Shown: one piece after another, positions 19,101-31,400 of the stretch | Layout of the letters: the number at the start of each line of letters is the position of its first letter | How positions within the stretch are numbered: position 1 is the stretch's first letter | Origin: Smittia aterrima | Lineage: Eukaryota > Arthropoda > Insecta > Diptera > Chironomidae | Assembly (NCBI GenBank): GCA_033063855.1 | Contig: CP093829.1 | Span: forward strand, 4,784,243 to 4,848,242 | Direction: 5' to 3' | Length of the DNA stretch: 64,000 bases | Notes under the pieces: generated by a model | Told to the model about the DNA's origin: nothing | Databases searched by the model: none | Seen by the model: the letters and a program-made list of their open reading frames with translations, nothing else | Made by a program: the position numbers and the translations under genes

Positions 19101-22100
19101 AACATGTGTAACTTCGAACAGTTAGTTATGCTCACTTAAAGGTTCTTTTAATTGCCACAGAAAAACCTTTTGCAAACAAAGTGATCGAGCTTTGACGTGT
19201 TTGGGAAAATCTGGAAATAAATTTCAGCACTCAAAGCATTCACAGATTGGAACACAATGTTGTTTCTTTACCTGAACGTTCGCCGGTTATCTCAAACACT
19301 TAATGGCTGGTGATTGATACTGGTTGCTTGAGCTTAACAGAAATGGTTGAACTCTTACAACCAAATGCCAATCGTAATTGCTAAGCGCAATGCATAAATC
19401 AATCACTCGCATGCGCATTTAAATTCTCCACACTTTCATCTTCCAATCGAGGATTTATGCGGCTTTGCATTGCAACATAATTGAAATAAAGTAGCGTGAA
19501 GCTTTGGCTTGCTCGCCTTTTGTTGCATCAACTGAAAAGATTCTCATAAAATTAGTCTCATGTTCGGCATAAATCAGAAGAAGTTTCAATTTCAAAATGA
19601 AACAATGTAAGCGATTGTGAAAGTTTAAACTTGAGTCCTTCCGGCTTTATCTAAACGTGAAATCTTAAATAATAACTTTATTAGCTCAGCTCGTATCACA
19701 CACATAACGAGTTGCCAGTAAAATCCATTTTTCAAACTCTTAATCGCCTTTATCGCAAATAGTTTAATTCGAATTTTATCTCTCGCCAAGTCAAATTCGA
19801 ATTTAACTGTGCCCCGTCAAGTGTTTAAACGCAATTATTTATGTGAATGGATTGCAGTAAAAGTAGATCGTTCAGAAGCTTGAATTATTCAACCTTTATT
19901 TATGATCTAATTCAGCTGCTGATCCAACAGCTTTAGCTTGAAGGCAATTAAGACTCGACTCTTTTATCTTGTGACCTCCCAACTGCCGACCGCCGCCAAG
20001 CTGGAGTTTCCTAATAAAAAAAATTGAACTTGTTAAAATTTATTTCATTTCCACACAACAAACGAACTAGTTGCGATCGAAAAAAATGATTCTAATTAAT
20101 TTTAAGATGTTATCTGATTCTGTTAGCTGAGTTATATTTATTAATATTAAGCTCTTTAGCTCTTTTTTTTCTTTTTTCTAGCAGCCGCGATCAGTTGCGC
20201 AATGTGCAGAAGAACTTCTCTATCTCTCTCCCTCCCTCGGTGGACTTAAAAAGTAATAATTTCGAAATAATTTTCGCTACAGCCTTTAATTCCATAGCAT
20301 TACCATCCACGTTCAAAGGTTCATTATCGTTTAAGTAGCCTGTAAAATTGATTTGCTTTACTTTCGATACAAAACCTTCATTTGAATGTCGAAAGGGGAT
20401 GAGTCAGCAAGAATATCAATCTGAAGGCAGCGAAGAATCGAAGACTTTCTTCACTCTTGACGAGTTAATGAGGCAGAGAAATTGATGTTGAGCGATCAAT
20501 CAAACTCCAGTTAGCGAGATGTGAAAACAAGATCGCAGAACAGCAACAAGTTCATTTGATAAATTGAGCATTAATTAAAAGAAAACGAAGCAAAAGCCGT
20601 GCAAAGAAGATCACTCACAACTCTTCATGCTAATTACTCTTGAGCTAAAAATTTATTTTTGTGTGAAGGAGAAAACTCCTCGAAATGATGCGTCGATGAT
20701 CTGCTTCGCTTAGCGGCTAATTGAGAAAGGAAGAATGGCTGAGAAACTTCGCCTCCGGTGCCAAACGAAACGAATAATTGAAAACTGAAACATCACGACC
20801 AACTGAACGAGAGAATATTTCAAAACATCCATTAGTTACTCACCTCAAGTGATAAAATACGATGCGCTTTAATTGCTCATTAAGCGAAAGGCGTTACGTG
20901 TGGAATGAATAGTACAACACAAGAGCTGGAGAGAATTGAAATATTTCATTAAAAAATGTGTGAATAAAATTTAATATTTGAAGCATAAAAAGTGATTAAA
21001 ATAGAACACGCAAATCATCGTTTCTCAACATTGTGTGGTGGTCGTAATAATTCATTGGAGATGAGAGTAATTTAAATATCCCTTCAAGGCATATCAATAT
21101 CTCTCCTTCATATTCATCTGTCACGATCACATGGACGGTCTCTCTCGCTTCCCGTCCGAGGGTGGAGAGGAAGAGACGAAAATGATGAATTGCTTATCGA
21201 TTCTTCAGGCATCGCACGAACTTTATGGTTTCGAGGCGACGACGAAGAGCTCGCTTATGTTGCAGGTAATTAATACAACGCCTCTCAGTGATATCAATGA
21301 CTTTATCTACATCGCGGAGAGCTAGCAGTGCTAACTCGGTTGTTAAGAAAGGTGAAGAAGTTCAACTATTTTTATCCGCAGGAGTCTAATTGAGTTCCAC
21401 ATTAATTTGAACTTGTTAAATGTATCCAAACGAGCCATTAAAGTGCTAGGTCAGCTTTATTAATCATTGGCTACTGCCGCGATCTTGTCTTTGAAGCAAA
21501 GAGCGAGAAATGTTGAATTTCAGGTGGAATGGGATGTGAAAGGTAACAACGCGAGGCATTATGGTTGAATGTTACTTTCAAAAAAAAAAGTTTATGTAAT
21601 TCAAATGTAAGTGAAAAGTTTATCAAATGTTTGCTGGCAACTTGCTCTCTTAAGATCATGTCTGATCCCGTTGTTCACTTACTTTCCAACTATTGTCTCG
21701 TTTCATTGTAAACTCCAATCGGATCATTGCGTGGTACTCAAGTCGTCAGGTGAAAATATTTTGTTAGAAAGTGCCGAGGCACTTGATGTTGCTCTTTAAA
21801 TTCTCATTTAGGCTTCAGCAAGCAGACAAAGAAGTTCTTCTCATCTGGAAACACAACTTTTATTGCCTTAAACAGATGCAAGAGATGCAAACGAGATATC
21901 CGATAATTGGATTTTATTCGACATAATTTGAAAACAAACGTTTGTTGCAACGTTCTCGTGCTTTGGCGATATCATCGCATTCGAGGATTATTTTTTTAGG
22001 CAAAAACATTTTTCTTATCTCGACCATTGCGAATGGTTTTGTTTCATTTCATTTGAGAAAAGCAATTTGTACTCAATTTTGAATTCACCTTTGGCATTAT

Positions 22101-25099
22101 GTTGCTGCTGTTGCAGCTCCAAACCAGTATGACTGATTATCAAGCCTCTCAATTGCGCAAGACACTTGAACTGGTGCCTTTCGAGCTATGAAATTGATAC
22201 AATTCGCCGCTTTTATTACTTTTCAATAACTCGAAAACAAAACTTTTTGATTAACACCGAAGATTTCAATGTTGATTTGGGTTGGGCTCATTATGAATTT
22301 GAAAAGCAGCGCAGCGCGCAGTTCTTTTAATTAATCAACTCAAAACACAGAGAATAATGATTGGAATTCAAATTCTCTTGCAAAAGACGTTTCACCTTCG
22401 GTAGCCGACAAATTGCTCGTTGAAGAACCTCAATTTTGCTCTTGCATTTGAATCTGAAGCGGAGATAAGCGGAGCTTGTAATAATTGTGTAATAAATACT
22501 GTTTGGAGAAGAAATTGAGCTTCCAAGGCGAAGTTTAAGCATTTTGCGAAATCGTAGAACGAGCGCGCGAGCTACTTTTAAAAAAGAGAAGCTCGAAGGC
22601 ATGTTTCGGATTATGCGCAAGTCAGTGAAATATTAGACAATTTATCTCTCTTATTCTGTTGTTTTGAATTGCAGCAACGACGACCTTACGAGTTGCGCTT
22701 GCGATCTGTTTGGAAAAGAGCTGGCAGTGAAATTGGAAATAAACCTGCTTCGATCTATAAACACCTTTTCAAGCGTGTAAATAGCAAATTAGCCGCATTC
22801 CAAGCTACATCACATATCCATAAATATCTAAGCTCAATCCATGCTGTAATTGAATTTTATGATCTTTTTTCCACACACGACTTTTCATCAAAACGAAACG
22901 ACGCTCGACACCTTTATGGGATTTTGGGCGAGGTGGATTTTATGGTCTGCAGTGTGAAATATTGAAATTAGTTTTTCCTTCATCAAATCGAGAGCAGGAA
23001 GAGTTGTTTAACACAAAAACTCAATATCGTTCGCCACCACGTGAAGAAATGTCTTGTCGATCACGTCTCGTGTTCGGTTTTGAACTTTTCAAATCGCAGC
23101 ACTCTCAAAGCAAATGCCCGTGAAATATGATGTCGATTGTTATCAACAACGGCGATCAATTATAAACACATCGCTCATTACTGTGTGGAGCCATTAAAAT
23201 GGTCAAGCCATAACCTCTCTCTATCTCTCGCTTGTTGTTGTTTGTTTCCCTTCCGTCGACATCGACGAGTGTTTGTCTAGCGGAGAGAACACAAGAAATA
23301 TTTATTGCAAATTTTTATTACCGTGAAAAATTGAACCAACTTCTATCTTGACCTTTGGCATTGTTTATTGTTTTTTTTTCTTCTGCTCTCTTTGGGGCCT
23401 CATAGCGAGCTAGGAAATCATGTGTATATGCTTTTTCTTTCTCAGTTTCTTGTTTCTCGTTCTTGTACACCGCAAGCAAGCAAGCACACCGACTTCGGGA
23501 TTGTCTGATTTGATTATCGTGCGGAAGATCTTTTCGGCTGAATAAATGTATCGGAGGAAGACAGAGAATGAGAAGTGGAGTACATTTCAAAGCTTCAAAC
23601 GATAGTTTATTGTTTTCTTTTGGACGAGAGGAGATTAAGTCGGATCAACTTAAAATCTCATCAAGTGTTACGAGAAGGAAAATAATTAACGAAAGCACTT
23701 TTGATCTCCCGAAAAAAAACTAGTTAATCATACACGAGAAGGAAGGCGGGCGTAAAGCAATTAGCGCGTTCATTCCACTCTTTTGTTAAATTCAATTCAA
23801 TTTATCGTGACGCAGTCGAGCGATAAACATTCCGTGAACTCGTTTGTTAAGATAAAGCGCCTCGTTCACGTTCTTCCGCTTCCTTAACCAAATCGTGAAT
23901 TTTATGTTTTGTTTGCATAATAAAAAAATACTTTTACAACCGAATAATTGGCTCAATAATATTTTTTGCACTTAATCCGCTCGCGCTGCAACGCGCTGAG
24001 ATGAAAAATGATTGCATGATGCTTTGAACGTCTATCAAAGGCGAGCTGAGGTGAAGAAGGCGATTGCTGATGCTTTCAACAACCGTGAACAATTGAAGTG
24101 CGATGGTGATTTGAATGCAAAGTATTTGCACAGTGAAATGTTTCAATCAACACTCAGCCGAGAGAGTGAGCTGGCGATCGCGAGACGATGTCAGGCATTG
24201 CAGGAATTATATTCACAAAAGGGGAACTCACCATTATTAGACGGATTATTGTGCAATAAATCTTGCAATCATGTTTCGAACGGACACTTGAAATGAAAAC
24301 TCATTGGAATAATAAAAAGAAATGAGAGATAAATTCCGCTTTAGCCTTTCTTTCGAGTTGAGCAAACAAGAATTTACAAATACGGTAATTTTTTGTGGGT
24401 GATTTGAGTGCACAAACTGTGATCATTATTCATAGGAAAGTGCTTTATAAATATTTAATAAATCATAAGAAATTATCTTTTAATGCAAATGCTGTTGAGA
24501 ATTTCACAGCTCGACTTCTCATATTTCTTTCTGTTCATTCTAAGAAGGCCTTAAGAGAAACCTCGCTTTACTTGCTAACGTGAAATGGCAAAAATTAAAA
24601 AAGAGAGCATTTCGCAATAGACTTGAAGGACTTTTCTTCGTAGCTTTGTTTCCTCGACTTCATTCACTTCTCACGCAGAAAAATCCCTAAAAAATAATTT
24701 TTCTACTGAAGCGAAATAATTCATTCATCACGTTGATTCAAATTCATTATGCCCTCTCGAGACACTTTCGCTTGGTATCCCAACTTAATTATTTTGATGT
24801 ATCAAATTGCTTTTGATGAAAGTGGGTGTTGTATCGGATTCTTTGCTTTCGTCTTTTCGCAGTTCTTTCACTTCGCACACTTTCATTACTTCTTCTCCTT
24901 CATTCTACTTCGTATGTGAAGTGAACAGACCATCGCCTCGAATTGTGCCATAAATAGTTTGGCTGGTTAGATAAATGTCCCCAGGAGACGAACAAATGAG
25001 AGCTATTACCAGTATTAGCTCAACGTTCCGACAGTTTAGATCATTTTTGATTTGTTAGTGACGTGATTAGCTGTTAAGAAGTTTTAAATCGACGCAGAG
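16193..25099. other. Long non-coding stretch between the LRR array and the MARVEL-like gene
   Basis: About 8.9 kb without a gene that I can support. Open frames are short and lack family resemblance or consistent splice partners. Three GC-richer islands might be exons of an unrecognised gene: 17334-17402 (short ATG frame rich in Cys), 21131-21265 (ends at CAG followed by GTAATT) and 22675-22790 (preceded by TTGCAG). I could not join them into a convincing protein. The rest is AT-rich sequence with short poly-A/T and pyrimidine runs and could hold enhancers or 5'UTR exons. Confidence 0.4.
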
Positions 25100-25796
25100 A
25101 TGCCAACAGTGATAAGAATGCCTAAGGAGCAAGTGCACAAGTCGAGCAGAAAGAATCGAAACGGATTTCAGATCGGTTGCTTTCGAGTCTGTACGTGTGT
25201 TCACTTGGGATTCCTCACGTCAAAGAGTGGCATGTTGAAGATATTTGAGCTGCTTTTGGGCAGCTGCTGCGAGACGCTATTGATAAATTTCGGAATGCGA
25301 GAATTATCTGCAACTGCATTTCACAGCTTCTTGACAACCGTTACCGCTTGTTTATCCACAACATTCATTCTCTGCTTGTGCTATACGCTGTCAGCCAGAA
25401 GCTTCTCTTTAATTAGGCAATCATTGTTTGTAAGTTTTCGAATCAATCAAAATATTTTCATGTCAAAGATGAAAGAGTTTAAAGTTCTGTCTCTCTCTCT
25501 CTCTCGTTTTGATGTCAGGAGCTGCTGTTTAATGGATTAGCTTGCTTCCTTTACTCCAGCGCTGCTTGCTACATGGGATTCATGTCAAAACTGCCAAGTT
25601 ACCGAAACATCTTACTCTTCACGGCAAGCAACACCAATCCCGCTTTAACGTGCATCTACGTGAGTTATAAAATTGTAAACAAATGCTAAACGACTCTAAT
25701 TGATTTATTCCTTAGTACATGGGAACAGTCTTAGCCGTCGTTTATGCGGCTGACACTATCGTGGCCTTCAAGCATTATCGTGATTCAAATGATTGA
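25100..25796 (+). CDS. MARVEL-like four-transmembrane protein (183 aa, three exons)
   Basis: Exons 25100-25429, 25519-25659 and 25716-25796 join in phase 0 with GTAAGT/CAG and GTGAGT/TAG introns of 89 and 56 bases, giving 183 residues. A basic, Cys-containing N-terminus is followed by four hydrophobic helices at roughly residues 48-65, 75-98, 110-134 and 158-173, with a short KHYRDSND tail. That layout and length fit the MARVEL fold of small membrane-apposition proteins (compare insect singles bar-type proteins); family membership is inferred from topology, not from a diagnostic motif. Charged residues inside helix 1 (GSCCE) and helix 4 (YAADT) are typical of such bundles. Upstream 5'UTR exons are possible. 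It is isolated, with no operon-like neighbour. Confidence 0.75.
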
Positions 25797-27920
25797 TTAT
25801 CTCTCTTTCCCCCGTACCCATCGATTATGATCATGTAATTATTAGGCTAATTTAAGAAATCGCTTCGAGAGCGAAAGTACTTAAGAGAGTAGAAAAAATA
25901 TTTTCTTAATGAAACCGAAACCTATTTCGGGTTAAGAGATGCAAGGGGTAATGTTGTGTAAGCGACTCATAATTTAAGCGACTTAAAAGGCCTTTCCTTA
26001 ATGCACATTAGTTTTGTTTCGAGTGAAATTTATGAACACTTTCGGAGAGAAACAAAAAAAAAAGTAAAATTGCCCCCCTCAACCTCAAAAGTCTTCCAAA
26101 AATAAATTTAAATTTTTATTTTTCTCTCTCTCTCCATCTCCGGCAATGCTCGCGCATGTGGCACTTAAGCAACAACAGCAGCAAGAAAATTCTCGGAAGT
26201 TTATCTTGGATATGTACATATATGCAGAAATCATAAAAAATAAGTGAGCGAGTGAGAGAGAGAATTGAATTCATAAGCCCCAAAAAAAAGTGGAATGCAA
26301 ATCGTTGCGGTTTTTATCAACGTTCGAGACGAAATTCAAAACCAATAAAGAATATTTCACGTTTATTGTTTAAGAAAGTTTAAATAAACGCATTTAACTC
26401 TCGCAATTCTTCTTCCTTTTCTTCATTTTCACCGCGTCACGCTTCAATGGAGATTCGCGAAACGTGGAATTTCAGAAATGCTGAGCCACTTGTCTTCGAC
26501 TGCAACAGGAGAAACTTCCTCATCTCATGTCATATCGCAAAGAGAGCTCATAAGAATGTTTCACCTCCAGCAATTTATTTCATTCGAAGTGAATGTTCTT
26601 GGCATATCGCATTTCTCAACGGAAAGCCTGAGACATTCGTAAATATTTTCTTTATCGAGATGTTCGTAGGTTAAGAAACCGCGACTTAGTGCAAAGTGAA
26701 GTTTCTCGCGAAATACGAAGCGACTGTGTCCAATATTTGGAAACCACACTTGAGGTTATTAATGCCAGCGATGAAATTCAGGTGCAAACATGATTATCTC
26801 CTTATTTTAAAGAAAGAGAAGGCAAAAAAAAAGACAACACGAAGCGAATGTTGTTGATTCCAAAAAAAGATTCTTTATTGTTCTGCAAATAGTCGGGTTT
26901 GGACCATGGCGAAGTGTTTTCTGGTCGAGAAGGCAAGTAAAGCAGACGAAAGAATGACTTTGCCGTTCAATTCATAATCTGCGAGTTGTCTGATTTCCTC
27001 ATTCATTGCAACGACGACAATCGCTTGCCATGAATCTGCATCTGGAAACATTTTATTTACATGAAGCAACAGCAGCAACCTGACCAACATAAAACTCTCT
27101 GAAAAAGGTAAATGTTTTCATTTTTCCCTTTTTTGTTTAATTTCTTCGAAGACTTTTTTTTTCCAATTTTCGTTAATGGTGCGAAACGAATGTTTCACCT
27201 CACTCCAAACCAAATTCATCTGAACTTGTGCAACGACGGTTCTCTCTGCATAATTTGATTTATTCTGTTCCGAACAAGAAAACTCATCTCTCCACCGAAA
27301 AAAAAAAACAGAAAAATTCGCTCTTGCGGTTCGGTTCGGAGCGATTTTGCCAAAAGCCTTGCTTGTGTTAAAAACAATAAAATTCATTCTTTTATGATTT
27401 ATGTTAAACATGCTGCAACACAAGTCGAATGGACTGAGAATGGTACTTTTACGAATTGAGTAAAAAATTGTTATTATGATGAACGAAACGACGAGGTAGT
27501 AAAATTGCATGTAATATGGTTTCATCATAAGCTCAAAAATAAGGACGTTCCCTTTGATTAAACGTCTAAGATTACGACTTTCTTCTCATGTGCGTCAGCG
27601 TTCGCGATCTCATAACTTTACGTCGTGATCCGCGGGAAGAAGAGCAGAGCACAACATTATGTTGAAAGTAGGCTTCTCGAATTTATTTTTTGATTTCTGA
27701 TAATGCTCGAGATAAACCGTTAAGCGAGTGAAAAGCCTTTCGTTTCTCCTTTGACTTCTTCTCTCATCGAAGCAGATAAAAGACGACCCGCCGACTTTAT
27801 TTCGCCTTTTTAAGCCGTAGCTCGACAACAACCATCTAACATAATATTAATCAGTCCTTCTAAATCAATTTTGGGTACAGACTTATTTGGCTCGAAACGA
27901 ACTCTTTTTTTTTCTTTGCT
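25797..27920. other. Non-coding stretch
   Basis: It contains the 3'UTR of the MARVEL-like gene, then AT-rich DNA with CT-rich runs (about 26122-26135) and no supported gene. Minus-strand open frames at 26875-27090 and 27118-27528 have no signal, domain or splice support. Bases just below 27921 are the probable 3'UTR of the minus-strand cuticle-type gene. Confidence 0.4.
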
Positions 27921-28403
27921 TTACTCATGATGATCCAGAGCTTCGTCTTCTTTTTCTTCGTGGTGCTTCATCTCATGCTCGTGTTGTTCTTCTTTTGTGT
28001 GGTAGTAATCGATCGGAACTTTGACGATCAACGGCTTAACGTAATAATTGTATGGAACTTTAATTATTTCGTAGACTTTGTAGGGAACTCTGACTTCTTT
28101 GATAACAGGAACTTCAATCTTCTTGATCACTGTGTACTTTTGAATGTGATGATGGTGAATCGTGTGAATTCGAAGAGGTTCAGCTTCGATTTTAATTTCA
28201 CTGGAGAGAAATATTTTTAAACTTTGTCTAATGAATTTTTAACTCAACTTACTGAACTTTTCCTTTGTCGTCATCATCTCCGCAAGTGATGAGCTCGATG
28301 AACGAACACAAAATTGAAAGAATCAACAAATTCTGAAATAAAAAAAAGATTTTTGAAGAGAAATTATTAAAGAAATTTAACTTTAACTTACTTTGAACAA
28401 CAT
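27921..28403 (-). CDS. Secreted VPV/His-rich cuticle-type protein (123 aa, three exons)
   Basis: Minus-strand exons 28392-28403 (only MLFK), 28253-28332 and 27921-28200 join across introns of 59 and 52 bases (GTAAGT donors, CAG acceptors). The product has a signal peptide interrupted by intron 1 after the fourth codon, an Asp/Lys-rich stretch, a His-rich segment (HTIHHHHIQ), a run of alternating hydrophobic/basic motifs (EVPVIKEVRVPYKV, IKVPYNYYVKPL, KVPIDYY), and a Glu/His-rich tail. Interrupting the signal peptide after a few codons and repeating VPV/VPY motifs are usual for insect low-complexity cuticle proteins without a chitin-binding R&R domain. It probably acts in extracellular matrix or cuticle. 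A TATA-like TATAAAT is at 28471-28477 (minus). Confidence 0.8.
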
Positions 28404-28470
28404 TTTTCTTGTGATTGATTTGAATGAGAGCTGCTGTGCAATTGCTTAAACATTCCAAATATTTCGACTT

Positions 28471-28477
28471 ATTTATA
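28471..28477 (-). promoter_or_regulatory. TATA box of the VPV-rich cuticle-type gene
   Basis: On the minus strand the sequence reads CTATAAATAAG, about 70 bases upstream of the ATG at 28403. It is the only TATA-like element close to this gene. No clear initiator was found at the expected distance, so the transcription start is approximate. Confidence 0.5.
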
Positions 28478-28483
28478 GTCAAA

Positions 28484-31400
28484 AATGAGTTAAACGTCGA
28501 TCAATTACTGCAAATCCAATTGATGAATATAATTGACGCTTTGCTTTCACTAACGAGAAATGCAGAAAAGTTGTGCAACATGTCACGGATTTAATTTTTT
28601 CTTTCTTTCTTAAACAAAAACGATTTTATGCTTGCGCAATCTGCGGAACCAAACAAATCGATTTGCACAAAAAAAAAATCAAATCAAAGTTCTTTTCCAA
28701 TCGAGAAAGAAAAAAAAACATTTTAGAATGACGTTGGAGACTGCGTGGGAGGATCTCGAACATGCAGAATTTATTTGAATAAAACATGAGCTCGCTATTG
28801 AAATGAAATTGGCGCCTGCCTGCAAGGCTCTTGCAATTGCAGTGAAACTAAAATTGAGCAATCACAGAACCTCTAACAATGTTTCAAGCTCTCTTGTGAT
28901 ATGAACTCTGACTTCAGCTTTTCAAGTAATTATCTTCACTTGCAACAATTACTTAGTAATTGCGATCATTACTTGCAATGACATTGAAGACTCGAATCTC
29001 AAACTTAATTAGCTAGCATCGAGTTTAGTCCATTAAACTCGCAGCTTATCGCTCAATCTGTTGTTGCGCAAAGAAAGCCAAAGCATTTGCATTTGCATCG
29101 TAAAAAAAGAGTCGCAATTTCGTTCAATAATGAAATAGCGAGTTGCAATAATCATAAATTGATAGTTTCTTGCATTGTCATTCATTTCACGAGCACTTCT
29201 TATTCAGCAATAAAGAAAAGAGAGCAATAAAGCTCCACAGAAGTCGGCAAACAGTTATTCGATTTGCATACCAGAACCTTAAGGCCGCTGCGAGCTACTG
29301 AAATTGGAATCCCATAAAGATCAATCTTCGAGTCATGATCAACCAGTCAACGGCTTTTCAAATAGCCCAATATCCATTTCAAGTTCAATCCACCGTGATT
29401 ATTCAATATGTAAAAGCATATCATGTACATGTCTAGTTGTCTAAAAAAGCTCATTAGTCATAAGAGCGAAAACGAAAAAGAAAACAAATCTTGAATAACA
29501 ATTCAAGCAAATAAAATCGACTTTAGGCTAATAAAATAATTATTCAGTTTTCTTTTGTGTCCGTGAAAATGAAACTTATGACTTCACAAAAATATGAAAC
29601 TGCGGCAATAAATTTTATTTCTCTTACTTCAAGTCTCAGCCTCAAGTCTACTGCGAGATAATAATTAAAAGCTTTAAACAACTTAAAAAGCAAATAAAGC
29701 CTTTTAATGTCAATGTTTGACGTTGATCCACTTATTCTTTAGCTTTGACTGACGGATTGTTCTAGTTGCTAAGGTGCTTTGCGAGATAAATCAATCGACA
29801 ACCTGTCGCGATCGCTAATTTCTTCACTGTCGAGTGATTTGCGCAATCAAGCGATGTACGGAAAGGAGGCGAGAAAAATGCAAATTTATTCTCGCGGACT
29901 TCTCCGCGGATAAGAATCAAGTGACAAATTATTTAAACGCGGAACTTGCTGTAGAGCGACGCTGATTCTTTCTAACCATAAATAAAGATTAAACTTTCTG
30001 CATCTTTCACATGATTTGCGCAAAGAACTCAATTTATTGTGTCACATCGGGATTAAAATCAATGAAACTTATGATGGCAAGAGGAGAAGCAAGAAAAATC
30101 CGATGAAACTTTGATTGTGAGTCATGTGACGTCTCTATTGTCGCGACTTGTAAGAAGCTGAAGAGTTAAAAATCTTTTTTTCATTTTCGTTACATGCAAA
30201 TAATTGAGAGATTGAAAGGTCAGATCGAATCGAACAAATTTACTTTGCCGCGCGTTCAGTTATCTATTGTTCATCTCGTGGAGTTGAGAGACGTTCGAGT
30301 CTGTCTTTGACTTCAATAGACGACGCCCATCTCTTTCTTTTAGCGCGAGATATCGTCTCCACGACGATGTAAATTGAAATTTTATGCAGAAATAAAAACC
30401 CAAGCGAAGTGAGTCGTTGAATGATGTCGTCGTCGTCGGTCGTCGTGTTTATGCAACATTCGAAAGAAAAATCCATTTCATTTGATTTATCTTCGACTAC
30501 AAACAGTGTTTTGATCGAACGATATGGCGGAGACGAGTGAGCAAATTGCTTCCTTCATCGCCCAAATACCATCAGCCGTCATATTTCTTTCGATCGTGCG
30601 ATTCAAGAAATTTGACCTCCCATCGCTTTCAAATGGCGTTTAAGTGCCTCATGATGTATCATGCTCCCATGAACGGTAAAGTCGAGGAAAATATTTTGAT
30701 TTGCATTTCATTTCCAAATAGAAATTTGCACAAGCTTATTCAATCGACTCATTGAAAGAGAAGAATGAAAAAAAAAAAGTCAGTGCACAAGACAACTCCG
30801 TAGGCCGTAACGAGCATGACAGTTCACTGATGAAAATCCTCGTTCCAAACAAAAGCCATTTCCTTTTTGGCATCGCGCCAAATCGTGCCATGAGTCGAGA
30901 AGTCTCGTTTTTTTTTGCGGGTGTAACAACAAGTGAAAAGTCTCCGTGCGACGAGAAGGAGAATAAAAAAAGCGAAAAGCCTCGCAACAGGCGATTGACT
31001 CAAGAGATGAATTAGGTGAAATGAAAACGAAAGCAACTTTTTTTTTCAGCAACTTAACAACAAAAGCACAAACGCCAAGAATGAAAAATTATTTCTCTCC
31101 GTCTAGCCAGAGCATTGAAACGAGAGTGATTTACAACAATAAGACTGAGAAATTTAAAGCGTGCACATATCGATGATTTATACGGAGATTTCTATTGTGT
31201 GTTTTGATTGAAATATTTATTGCTTTCCGAACATTTCTTGAGTGAGCGCGCGCTCGGCAGGGCGAACGAGATTCGACTTGACGTTATGGATGGATGCTGA
31301 CTTGTTGTGTAAGATTGGCTCTCGGAGGAAATGTAAGTGAGAGAGAATCGATGGAATGTTAGACGTAAGTGAGCGAATGACACATGCCTCAGCTAAAGTA

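Noticed and set aside
22669..24296. Open frames at 22669-22965 and 24012-24296
   Set aside because: Weak helix-like composition, but no convincing exon chain or family; the second also has an open frame on the opposite strand.
27118..27528. 136-codon minus-strand frame with a hydrophobic N-terminus
   Set aside because: No recognisable domain, AT-rich codons typical of non-coding DNA, no splice partner or promoter. Could be revisited with RNA data.
30736..31052. Overlapping open frames on both strands near 30.9 kb
   Set aside because: Chance openness on both strands; no signal peptide, motif or splice sites.
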